DNA of 12,352 nt from DXYV01 sp045543215 (lineage in GTDB: Bacteria > Bacillota > Clostridia > Oscillospirales > Oscillospiraceae), in the NCBI GenBank assembly GCA_045543215.1, contig JAZQMD010000047.1, forward strand, positions 1 to 12,352, read 5' to 3'. Below the pieces are notes generated by a model that saw nothing but the letters and a program-made list of their open reading frames with translations, was not told the origin of the DNA and made no database searches. Made by a program: the position numbers and the translations under genes. Positions 1-6,335 of the stretch are shown piece after piece. How positions within the stretch are numbered: position 1 is the stretch's first letter; the number at the start of each line of letters is the position of its first letter.

Positions 1-1085
1 GAGCAGGAGCAGACCTCAAAGTATTTTTGCTGCCGTGGAGACCACGCTTCGATATCACAGGACTTTACCTTCAAGTCGGCCAGATCACCGGAGCAGCATT
101 CCAATTGACGTACGGGAATGTCCAGGTTGCGGAACAGTTCCACAGAGTAGCGCCACATTTTCTCGTACCAGTCCATAGAGTCTTCAGGCTTACACACCAC
201 GATCATCTCTTGTTTTTCAAATTGATGGATGCGATAGACTCCCCGTTCCTCAATTCCATGAGAGCCTTTTTCCTTGCGGAAGCAAGGAGAATAGGAGGTA
301 AGGGTCTGTGGTAGAGCTTCATTTGGAATAATTTGATCAATATAGCGTCCGATCATAGAATGCTCAGAGGTGCCAATCAGGTAGAGGTCTTCTCCCTCAA
401 TCTTGTACATCATGCTGTCCATATCAGTCTGGCTCATAACTCCCTCTACCACATTTCCATGGATCATGAAGGGAGGAATGCAGTAGGTGAAGCCTTTGTC
501 AATCATAAAGTCTCTGCCATAGGCCAGAACTCCCTCATGGAGACGGGCGATGTCCCCCAACAGATAATAAAAGCCGGAGCCGGATACACGTCCAGCGGCG
601 TCTAGATCAATACCCCCAAAGGACTCCATAATTTGGGTGTGATAAGGTACTTCAAAGTTGGGTACAATAGCCTCCCCAAAGCGTTGGATTTCTACGTTAT
701 GCTTATCATCGGGTCCCAGGGGGACGGAGGAATGAATAATTTGAGGAATAACCAGCATAATTTTTCGAATCTCCTCAGCCAGTTCATTCTCTCGTTTTTC
801 CAAGGCGGCTAAACGCTCGGCCTGAGCTATTACTTTGCTTTTAAGGGTCCCAGCTTCCTCTTTCTTTGAAGGATCGTGTTTGGACTGTCCCATGAGTACT
901 CCAACCTGTTTACTCAAGGCATTGCGCTCAGTACGAAGGGTCTGGGCTTCAGCCATGACAGTGCGGTTTTCTTTATCCAAATCTAGGACCTGATCTACCA
1001 GAGGCAGCTTTTCTTCTTGAAACTTTTTTTTAATGTTTTCGCGTACCAACTCAGGATTTTCGCGAATAAGCTTGATATCAAGCAT
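1..1085 (-). CDS. serS: Seryl-tRNA synthetase (SerRS), C-terminus cut off by window edge
   Basis: Class II aminoacyl-tRNA synthetase that charges tRNA-Ser with serine in the cytoplasm. I translated the minus strand from the ATG at 1085; the reading frame stays open to base 1, giving about 361 residues, so about 60 of the usual ~425 are missing beyond the edge. The N-terminus (MLDIKLIRENPELV) and the following Lys/Glu-rich stretch form the long tRNA-binding helical arm. Class II motif 2 is visible as CFRKEKGS...YRIHQFEKQEM, and the run SCDIEAWSPRQQKYFEV before the edge leads into motif 3. An AAGGAGAGG Shine-Dalgarno at 1091-1099 sits 5 bases before the start and fixes it. The gene is 64 bases downstream of a membrane-protein gene in the parAB operon and may be read through from it. 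No T-box leader is present, although serS genes in Firmicutes often have one. Confidence 0.96.
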   Translation of the reverse strand, partial: MLDIKLIRENPELVRENIKKKFQEEKLPLVDQVLDLDKENRTVMAEAQTLRTERNALSKQVGVLMGQSKHDPSKKEEAGTLKSKVIAQAERLAALEKRENELAEEIRKIMLVIPQIIHSSVPLGPDDKHNVEIQRFGEAIVPNFEVPYHTQIMESFGGIDLDAAGRVSGSGFYYLLGDIARLHEGVLAYGRDFMIDKGFTYCIPPFMIHGNVVEGVMSQTDMDSMMYKIEGEDLYLIGTSEHSMIGRYIDQIIPNEALPQTLTSYSPCFRKEKGSHGIEERGVYRIHQFEKQEMIVVCKPEDSMDWYEKMWRYSVELFRNLDIPVRQLECCSGDLADLKVKSCDIEAWSPRQQKYFEVCSC

Positions 1086-1127
1086 GAGAAACCTCTCCTT
1101 AATTAGTAATATTAAAGTTTTCCCGCC

Positions 1128-1153
1128 ATAATTGTTTCACGTGAAACAATTAT
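1128..1153. other. parS: parS centromere site 1 (palindrome)
   Basis: The 16-mer TGTTTCACGTGAAACA at 1133-1148 is an exact match to the chromosomal parS consensus bound by ParB/Spo0J. Here the perfect dyad extends to 26 bases (1128-1153). Its right arm contains the stop codon (1150-1152 on the minus strand) of the coiled-coil membrane-protein gene, and its left edge lies about 30 bases upstream of the serS Shine-Dalgarno. ParB is expected to load here as a CTP-dependent sliding clamp and spread into neighbouring DNA. It is unlikely to be a terminator, because the dyad has no loop and no U-run follows. Confidence 0.95.
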
Positions 1154-1716
1154 CCTCCGTTTTTCTCAAAAGTTTCCATTAAAAGTTCATAACGCTGAAT
1201 TAAGGTGGGTTGGTTAGGGTAATATTGATCAGCGTTGGCTTCATCCAGTAAGGTCAAAATCTCTACAAACTGCTCACCCAAGCCATCCAGTTTGCGGGCA
1301 GACTCATACTGCCCAGTCTGGCAAAGATATTCCAATTTTTCCAAAAGGAAAAGAGCAGACAACTGTTCCTCCAAGGCCAGGGTCTGGGATTGAGCCCAAG
1401 ATGTCTTACGCTGCTCTGTTTTCAGAGCTTGGTCAGCTTCTTCTAATTTTTGCTCCATTTGTTCAAACCGCTCACCTAAGGTAAGATTTTCCCGAATTAC
1501 ATCTTCCAAGGTTTGAATTGAGTTAATGGATTGAGTTAAGTTCCCAATGGTTTCTTCATTAGTCCGCTGCTGCATAAAGTAGGCCATGAGAAGTAAGAGA
1601 AAAGCGGCGGCAAAAAGTACTGTTAAATAGGTTACAACAGAACTTCTTTTTTTGAGGGAGGAATTATCTTCGGCATTCTCCTGGGGAAACTGGGAGGACT
1701 GTTTTTCCTCGCTCAT
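1150..1716 (-). CDS. Bitopic coiled-coil membrane protein coupled to parB, unknown function
   Basis: A 188-residue protein I do not recognise. Residues 1-25 are polar, ending in a basic LKKR (21-24). Residues 26-48 form one hydrophobic membrane segment (VVTYLTVLFAAAFLLLLMAYF). Residues ~55-125 are Glu/Gln/Leu-rich with heptad-like spacing, predicting a coiled coil. Residues 126-188 look helical, with a TPR-like LEYLCQTGQYESARKL stretch. The positive charges before the membrane segment predict N-in/C-out, placing the coil outside the cytoplasm, as in FtsL/DivIC-type proteins; this is inference. The ATG overlaps the parB stop in a 4-base ATGA (1713-1716), a classic sign of translational coupling. 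A parS site covers its stop codon. It does not resemble the DUF4446 proteins often found after parB in Clostridium. Confidence 0.85.
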   Translation of the reverse strand: MSEEKQSSQFPQENAEDNSSLKKRSSVVTYLTVLFAAAFLLLLMAYFMQQRTNEETIGNLTQSINSIQTLEDVIRENLTLGERFEQMEQKLEEADQALKTEQRKTSWAQSQTLALEEQLSALFLLEKLEYLCQTGQYESARKLDGLGEQFVEILTLLDEANADQYYPNQPTLIQRYELLMETFEKNGG

Positions 1717-2612
1717 AGGTTTTCTTCCTTCCTTCTGGTTGTGTATTTTGGAAGAGTTTCCAACAAGTCCAAAAGGGAGTTTAAGTCGTCAACATCGTAA
1801 AACTCTAACTCCAGTCTACCCTTTTTTCTACCGTTGGAGATGGTCACCTTGCGCCCCAGCCGATCAGAAAGGGATTGCTCTGCTTGCTTAATGTAAATAG
1901 TGTTAGGATCGTCAGCTTTGGAAGAAGATTCTGCGGGAGAGAGGGTAAAGGTCTTAGCTTTTTCCTCTGCCTGACGTACCGACAGGGCATTTTTTATTAC
2001 AAACTCAGCGAAAGCCAGCTGTGTCTTTTCTCCACCTTTAATAGAGAGTACCGCCCGGGCATGTCCGGCTGAAAGCAGGCCATCCTCTACCATAGGACGT
2101 ACTCCCTGGGGAAGGGAAAGCAAACGCAAGGCATTGGTCACGGCTGGCCTTGACTTACCGATGCGCTTGGATACTTCTTCTTGAGTGAGGCCGTAATCCT
2201 TCATAAGAACCTCGTATCCCTCGGCCTCCTCCATAGGATTTAGATCCTCTCGCTGAAGGTTTTCAATCAGTCCCAGTTCCATAACTTTTTTGTCATCTGC
2301 CTCAATAATGACGGCAGGAACCTCTGTCAAACCAGCCAGCTTGGAAGCTCTCCACCGCCGCTCTCCGGCAATAATCTGATAATAGCCGGAGGACAAGCGC
2401 CGTACCGTCAAGGGTTGTATTACACCATGTTCTCGTATGGAGTCGGCTAAATCTTGAAGGGTATCATTATCAAAATATTTTCGGGGCTGATTAAGACCAG
2501 GCTCTACCTTAGAGATAGGAAGAAAGAGAGAGCCCCCCTCCTGGGTAGAAAGTGCGGCATCTCCCATAAGGGCACCCAAGCCTTTGCCCAGGCCGCGCGG
2601 TTTTGATGACAT
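1713..2612 (-). CDS. parB: Chromosome partitioning protein ParB (Spo0J)
   Basis: A 299-residue CTP-dependent DNA clamp that loads at parS and directs origin segregation with ParA. The N-terminal RGLGKGLGALMG (6-17) is the conserved segment that stimulates ParA. The N-domain carries NQPRKYF (41-47) and the CTP-binding motifs GERRWR (83-88) and ENLQR (117-121). The helix-turn-helix region is GLTQEEVSKRIGKSRPAV (141-158), followed by a linker and a C-terminal dimerisation domain (~237-290) with a Leu-rich end. At the positions that separate ParB from Noc it has R155, A161, S166 and G183, a ParB-like set with Arg and Gly at the diagnostic ends, consistent with the two perfect parS sites nearby. 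A GGGAGG Shine-Dalgarno lies 9 bases before the ATG. It is 149 bases downstream of parA and overlaps the next gene by 4 bases. Confidence 0.97.
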   Translation of the reverse strand: MSSKPRGLGKGLGALMGDAALSTQEGGSLFLPISKVEPGLNQPRKYFDNDTLQDLADSIREHGVIQPLTVRRLSSGYYQIIAGERRWRASKLAGLTEVPAVIIEADDKKVMELGLIENLQREDLNPMEEAEGYEVLMKDYGLTQEEVSKRIGKSRPAVTNALRLLSLPQGVRPMVEDGLLSAGHARAVLSIKGGEKTQLAFAEFVIKNALSVRQAEEKAKTFTLSPAESSSKADDPNTIYIKQAEQSLSDRLGRKVTISNGRKKGRLELEFYDVDDLNSLLDLLETLPKYTTRRKEENL

Positions 2613-2761
2613 TATAGTTTACCTCCCTGCCTAAAATGGCTCGGACACTTTTTTACATTACATTTACCTATTGTTGGTACGGTTTTTATCACAAACTGTA
2701 TAGCTTTTTGTGTTAGTGAGGCTTTCGTCCTAAGCTACCGTGGAATATCCAGGCCTAGAAA

Positions 2762-3538
2762 TTAAAACGGTTGAAGCAACTTTTGATTCTGGGCCAGAAC
2801 TTCCGCTGCCAAAGCGGAGTAAGCTTCTGCTCCGCGTGAGAGGCTGTCATAGGCATTTACCGGTTTACCATGGCTGGGAGCTTCAGATAAACGAATGTTA
2901 CGGGGAATGACACTGGCATAAACCTTTCCGGGGAAATGGCGCTTAACCTCTTCAGCAACCTGCATGGATAGATTGGTACGCCCATCGTACATGGTAAGCA
3001 GCACCCCCTCCATCTCTAACTTGGGGTTAAGAGATCGCTTAGCCAGGCGGACGGTATAGAGTAAATCACTCAATCCCTCCAAGGCATAATATTCACATTG
3101 GACAGGAACCAGTAGGGCATCCGCCGCACAAAGGGCATCCAGGGTAAGTAATTCCAAAGAGGGAGGACAGTCTATAAAAATGAAATCATAGTTATGTTTT
3201 AGAGAAAATAGGGCATCCCGCAGGCGATATTCCCGGTTCTCCATGGCGATCAACTCCACCGTGGCCCCCGATAGGGCTTTGTTGGCGGGAAGTACATGAG
3301 CCCACTGAGTCTGAACCACAGCCCTGGATGGATCTGCTCCGTTGATAAGCACATCATAAACTGAGGGGGAGGTATTGGTTTTGTCTACCCCTAGGCCGGA
3401 GGTAGCATTTCCTTGGGGATCAAAATCACATACCAAAACCCTAGAGCCCAAAGCAGTAAGGGCCGCTGCCAGATTAACACAGGTAGTGGTCTTACCAACA
3501 CCACCTTTCTGGTTAACAATTGCAATGGTTTTAGACAT
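2762..3538 (-). CDS. parA: Chromosome partitioning ATPase ParA (Soj)
   Basis: A 258-residue ParA/MinD-family ATPase that binds DNA non-specifically as an ATP dimer; ParB triggers hydrolysis, which moves origins and, in Bacillus, also tunes DnaA. The deviant Walker A KGGVGKTT lies at 11-18 with both signature lysines (K11, K16). The second acidic motif is CDFDPQGN (37-44, D40), and Walker B is FIFIDCPPS (119-127). The C-terminal YDGRTNLSMQVAEEV (184-198) and the Arg-rich IPRNIRLSEAPSHGKP region match the family. Length is standard for chromosomal Soj proteins, with no N-terminal DNA-binding extension of the plasmid type. The Shine-Dalgarno is weak (AAGGCGG, 9-10 bases before the ATG). It has its own strong promoter downstream of noc and probably drives parA, parB and the membrane-protein gene. 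Confidence 0.97.
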   Translation of the reverse strand: MSKTIAIVNQKGGVGKTTTCVNLAAALTALGSRVLVCDFDPQGNATSGLGVDKTNTSPSVYDVLINGADPSRAVVQTQWAHVLPANKALSGATVELIAMENREYRLRDALFSLKHNYDFIFIDCPPSLELLTLDALCAADALLVPVQCEYYALEGLSDLLYTVRLAKRSLNPKLEMEGVLLTMYDGRTNLSMQVAEEVKRHFPGKVYASVIPRNIRLSEAPSHGKPVNAYDSLSRGAEAYSALAAEVLAQNQKLLQPF

Positions 3539-3582
3539 AATTGGGATACCGCCTTTTCTCAGGATTTTTCACGGTATTTTCT

Positions 3583-3611
3583 ATTATAAACAAAGGCGGT
3601 GTTATTTTCAA
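3583..3611 (-). promoter_or_regulatory. parA promoter (sigma-A type)
   Basis: On the minus strand, TTGAAA (3606-3611) and a perfect TATAAT (3583-3588) are separated by exactly 17 bases. This is the best promoter match in the window. Transcription should start near 3576, giving a leader of about 38 bases to the parA ATG. The inverted repeat ACCGCCTTT (3548-3556) / AAAGGCGGT (3592-3600) brackets the -10 box. One arm lies between -35 and -10 and the other overlaps the parA ribosome binding site, suggesting an operator. Confidence 0.8.
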
Positions 3612-3651
3612 CCGTTTTCAAAAAAAGAGGAGGAAAGAGGCTAATTTTATA

Positions 3652-3667
3652 TGTTTCACGTGAAACA
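3652..3667. other. parS: parS centromere site 2
   Basis: An exact 16-base TGTTTCACGTGAAACA in the noc-parA gap, 27 bases past the noc stop codon and about 40 bases upstream of the parA -35 box. Unlike site 1, the symmetry does not extend beyond the 16-mer. With site 1 it flanks the parA-parB-membrane-protein unit, about 2.5 kb apart. Confidence 0.96.
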
Positions 3668-3693
3668 ACTAAAAAGATTTTAAGTATCAAATC

Positions 3694-4497
3694 CTACTTG
3701 GAAATGCGAATAGTAAGCAAAATTTCATTTTCCGTCTCCTCCCGACCATAGTGAGCGTTCATTCCTGCAGCGTTCATCATGGATAGACCTTTGGTAATGG
3801 TATTGAGAAAAAGTCGTACGTCACGTATACGGTAAATGGGCTTGCAAGCCTGGGCTTTGGATCTGGGTAAAAGTCGGCTTTCAACATATTCCTCAGTTTG
3901 GGCTACATTAAGTCTTCTATCCAGCATATGCTTGGCAGCTGTCCGCTGGGCAGATGCGTTGGGAAGTCGAAGCAAGGCCCGGGCATGGCGCTCGGTGTAG
4001 CCATTGTCCCGCAGGGCTTTAAGCACATCAGTGGGTAGCTTGAGCAGACGCAGCTTATTAGCAACAGCTGACTGAGATTTTCCAATTTTTTTAGCAGCAT
4101 CTTCTTGGGAAAGGCCGCCTGTGGAGATAAGCTTGTCCAAGGCCAAAGCTTCTTCCCAAAAATCTAAATCCTTTCGCTGAACATTTTCTACCAGGGCCAT
4201 AATAGATGAGCGGTTTTCATCAGCCTCCACCGGCAAGCAGGGAACTGTATCCAGGCCGGCCATAGCTGCCGCACGCAGACGGCGCTCCCCGGCTATGAGT
4301 TCCCAGCCCTGGTTTGTTTTCCGAACAGTTAAGGGCTGAATTACACCCAGCTCCCGGATTGAATCGGCTAGTTCCTCCAACTCAGCGGGTGAAAATACTC
4401 GACGGGGCTGGTTTGGATTTGGAGAAATTGTGGAGATGGGAAGGGTAAGAACTGCTGTTCCTGTAGGTATTTTTGTCTTTTTTTGAAATAAAACCAT
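3694..4497 (-). CDS. noc: Nucleoid occlusion protein Noc (ParB-fold paralogue)
   Basis: A 267-residue ParB-fold protein. Noc in Bacillus is a CTP-dependent, membrane-tethered clamp that keeps division off the chromosome. CTP motifs are intact: GERRLR (70-75) and ENVQR (104-108). The helix-turn-helix reads KKIGKSQSAVANKLRLLKLP (136-155), followed by TERHARALL, and carries the full Noc specificity set Q142, K148, K153, R170. The C-terminus (DVRLFLNTITKGLSM...LTIRISK) also matches Noc rather than ParB. I chose the ATG at 4497: AAGGAGGG lies 6 bases upstream. An in-frame GTG at 4530 has no ribosome binding site and falls inside the likely -10 box. With the ATG start, the N-terminal tail before the ParB fold is short (about MVLFQKKTKIPTG), with less obvious amphipathic helix than in Bacillus Noc. 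Confidence 0.93.
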   Translation of the reverse strand: MVLFQKKTKIPTGTAVLTLPISTISPNPNQPRRVFSPAELEELADSIRELGVIQPLTVRKTNQGWELIAGERRLRAAAMAGLDTVPCLPVEADENRSSIMALVENVQRKDLDFWEEALALDKLISTGGLSQEDAAKKIGKSQSAVANKLRLLKLPTDVLKALRDNGYTERHARALLRLPNASAQRTAAKHMLDRRLNVAQTEEYVESRLLPRSKAQACKPIYRIRDVRLFLNTITKGLSMMNAAGMNAHYGREETENEILLTIRISK

Positions 4498-4520
4498 AAA
4501 AAACCCTCCTTTTTTGAAAG

Positions 4521-4529
4521 ATAATACCA
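4521..4529 (-). promoter_or_regulatory. Likely noc promoter (extended -10)
   Basis: On the minus strand an extended -10 element, TGGTATTAT, ends 23 bases before the noc ATG; no convincing -35 box lies at the right spacing. Predicted transcription starts near 4514, just before the AAGGAGGG ribosome binding site, giving a very short leader. The 124-base yitT-noc gap holds no hairpin terminator that I can see, so read-through from yitT is also possible. Confidence 0.45.
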
Positions 4530-4654
4530 CACAAAAAACATGGGAAATGTAGAATTCTGGCAGGAAAAGAAAAAAAGAACAAAAAAGAGCAAATGATTCA
4601 TGTTATTGAGAAAATTACAAAGAGAAACTTGGGGATAACTTTTAGCAATACACT

Positions 4655-5506
4655 TCATATTTGCAAAAAACCATTTCCAAATATTTCACTGGAGTTTTCA
4701 ATGAGGAGGAAGGCTTCTGGATCCTCGGCCTTTAGATAACGGCGAAGGGATACCGCCTGGGAGCGGGACAGGGCGACTAAAATCACATATTTTTCTATAT
4801 GGGTATAAGCTCCTTCGGCGCGCCAAACAGTTGCACCTCGACTAAGTTGGGTGGTAATGAAGGCACAGGCGGTTTGAGGATGGCTGGTAATAACAGTAAA
4901 AGCTTTTCTTCGGTTGAGGGATTCAACTACCCCGTCGACCAGTACTGATTTTAAAATAAGACCCAGGATAGAAAAAAGGCCGGTTTCCCACCCATATATT
5001 AGCAGAGCCGATGTAGCGATGATTACATCGCACAGGAGGAGGGCTCGGCCAATGTCTAAACTGGTAAATTTTTTTAAAATCATAGCTAAAATATCAGTGC
5101 CTCCAGTGGAACTATCTAAATTGAACAGGATAGCTGAGCCAAAGGAGGGGAGAAGGACGGCAAAAAAGAGTTCTAGTAGCTTTTGATTGGTAAGCGGTTT
5201 AGAGAGCGGGAAGAAATGGTCAAGCATTGAAAGGAATGTTGAAAAAAGAAGGGAGCAGTATATGGTGCGAAGGCCAAATCCACGACCCAAGGCTAAAAAG
5301 CCAAGAAACAAAAAAGCCAGATTTATTACACTGGCCAGGGAGGAGGTGGACAGACCGAAGAGAAAGGAGGAAAGGAGTACTGCCAAACCAGTAACACCAC
5401 CAGTGGAAAAGTAATTGGGAAATTGAAAAAAATAGATACCGATAGCCACTAGGGCAGAACCTAGGGTCATAAGAAGGAATTCTCTGAACAACTGTTGTTT
5501 AACCAT
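4655..5506 (-). CDS. YitT-family membrane protein (DUF161 + DUF2179)
   Basis: A 283-residue integral membrane protein of the YitT family, whose transport role is not firmly established. The N-terminal two-thirds holds about five or six hydrophobic segments, with the family-typical glycine-rich NYFSTGGVTGLAVLL (31-45) and a second repeat-like NLDSSTGGTDILAMIL. The last ~85 residues form the cytosolic DUF2179 ligand-binding-like domain: KAFTVITSHPQTACAFI, an aromatic and charged middle, and the terminal SSEIFGNGF. Length and domain order are usual. AAAGGA lies 8 bases before the ATG. It is transcribed away from xpt and towards noc. A functional tie to chromosome partitioning is not evident; adjacency alone does not establish one. 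Confidence 0.92.
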   Translation of the reverse strand: MVKQQLFREFLLMTLGSALVAIGIYFFQFPNYFSTGGVTGLAVLLSSFLFGLSTSSLASVINLAFLFLGFLALGRGFGLRTIYCSLLFSTFLSMLDHFFPLSKPLTNQKLLELFFAVLLPSFGSAILFNLDSSTGGTDILAMILKKFTSLDIGRALLLCDVIIATSALLIYGWETGLFSILGLILKSVLVDGVVESLNRRKAFTVITSHPQTACAFITTQLSRGATVWRAEGAYTHIEKYVILVALSRSQAVSLRRYLKAEDPEAFLLIENSSEIFGNGFLQI

Positions 5507-5550
5507 AAATAGATTCCTTTCATGAATTTAGTCTTCGACATTGGTAGAAG

Positions 5551-5566
5551 TGTGATAATTGTAACA
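5551..5566 (-). promoter_or_regulatory. Possible yitT -10 box inside a Crp/Fnr-like palindrome
   Basis: The plus-strand sequence TGTGATAATTGTAACA is an imperfect dyad (TGTGA-N6-TAACA, one mismatch from TGTGA-N6-TCACA). It contains a minus-strand TACAAT (5558-5563) suitable as a -10 box about 50 bases before the yitT start. No good -35 was found at 17-18 bases; a TTGCCT lies 20 bases away. The assignment is tentative. Confidence 0.25.
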
Positions 5567-5646
5567 GAAAAAAGAAAAAAAGAAGGCAAAGCTCTGTAAA
5601 AATTTAACCTAATAAAGAAAAATCTTCTATTTTTGAAAAAAAGTAC

Positions 5647-5675
5647 GTGACGAGAGAAAAAATGTTTGATACAAT
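5647..5675 (+). promoter_or_regulatory. Likely xpt promoter
   Basis: GTGACG (5647-5652), 17 bases, TACAAT (5670-5675). Each box has one or two mismatches to consensus. Transcription would start near 5682, giving a leader of about 67 bases before xpt. That leader has no purine riboswitch core; only a small TTTGT-TTCG-ACAAA hairpin is visible. Confidence 0.5.
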
Positions 5676-5748
5676 GAAGCCAGCTTTCTTTGTTTCGACA
5701 AACAGTACGGTTGATATCATTATGAGCAGAGAGTGGAGTGGAAGCACA

Positions 5749-6324
5749 ATGAAGCTGCTTGAGGAGCGCATTCGCAAGGACGGTAAGGTAAGAGGAAATG
5801 ATGTTCTCAAGGTGGATAGCTTTCTAAATCATCAGATGGATGTGGGGCTATTTACTGAGATGGGAAAAGAGTTTCAAAACCTGTTTGCCGGAACGGATGT
5901 GACAAAGATACTCACCATTGAAGCCTCTGGTATTGGGGTGGCCTGCGTGGTGGCTCAGTGCTTCGGGGTGCCTGTAGTGTTTGCTAAGAAAAACAAAACA
6001 AAAAATATTGATGGGGACGTGTATACTGCTAAGGTGAAGTCCTTTACCCATGGTAAAGTGTATAATATCATTGTATCAAAGGAGTTCCTGCGCCCTCAGG
6101 ATCGGGTACTCCTGATCGACGATTTTTTGGCTAATGGTTCAGCACTCAAAGGACTGATTGATCTGGTTGACAGTGCCGGTGCTACCTTGGTGGGGGCAGG
6201 TATCTGCGTGGAAAAGGCATTTCAGTCAGGAGGAGAGATGATCCGAGAATTGGGTGTGCGGGTTGAATCCTTAGCACGGGTCAAGTCCATGAGTGAGGAG
6301 ACTGGCGTAGAATTCTGCGATTGA
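5749..6324 (+). CDS. xpt: Xanthine phosphoribosyltransferase (Xpt)
   Basis: A 191-residue type I phosphoribosyltransferase that converts xanthine and PRPP to XMP in purine salvage. The start is strongly Xpt-like (MKLLEERIRKDGKVR...VLKVDSFLNHQ). The PRPP-binding loop VLLIDDFLANGSA is at 120-132, with the expected TIEASGIGVA (56-65) and the VEKAFQSGG and ELGVRVESLARV stretches near the end. Length is normal for the family (~190). The same frame is open upstream to an ATG at 5647, but that adds 34 residues absent from the family and starts inside the likely promoter. The ATG at 5749 has GGAG about 10 bases upstream. The nucleoside importer genes follow on the same strand with no clear terminator between, so salvage and uptake are probably co-regulated. 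Confidence 0.94.
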   Translation: MKLLEERIRKDGKVRGNDVLKVDSFLNHQMDVGLFTEMGKEFQNLFAGTDVTKILTIEASGIGVACVVAQCFGVPVVFAKKNKTKNIDGDVYTAKVKSFTHGKVYNIIVSKEFLRPQDRVLLIDDFLANGSALKGLIDLVDSAGATLVGAGICVEKAFQSGGEMIRELGVRVESLARVKSMSEETGVEFCD

Positions 6325-6335
6325 CCTAGCTATTA

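Noticed and set aside
27..605. Two plus-strand reading frames at the left edge
   Set aside because: Both lie opposite serS, whose minus-strand translation gives clear synthetase motifs throughout.
3563..3578. A third parS-like sequence near the parA transcript start
   Set aside because: Only one half resembles parS (TTTTCACG); about 9 of 16 positions match and the dyad is lost.
4630..4638. DnaA-box-like TTATCCCCA on the minus strand, suggesting an origin
   Set aside because: A single box with one mismatch from TTATCCACA, and no cluster or AT-rich unwinding region or dnaA gene in the window.
4368..4658. Small 96-residue reading frame starting in ATGA overlap with the yitT stop
   Set aside because: It runs about 130 bases out of frame into noc, has no ribosome binding site, and its composition (poly-Phe/Leu) reflects an A/T-rich gap.
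5507..5748. Purine riboswitch before xpt, as in Bacillus xpt-pbuX
   Set aside because: No UAUGG...UUUCUACC-type core is present, and the likely transcript leader (from ~5682) is too short to hold the aptamer.
5647..5748. Upstream in-frame extension of xpt from ATG 5647
   Set aside because: The extra 34 residues are not part of the family, no ribosome binding site is present, and the stretch overlaps the probable promoter.
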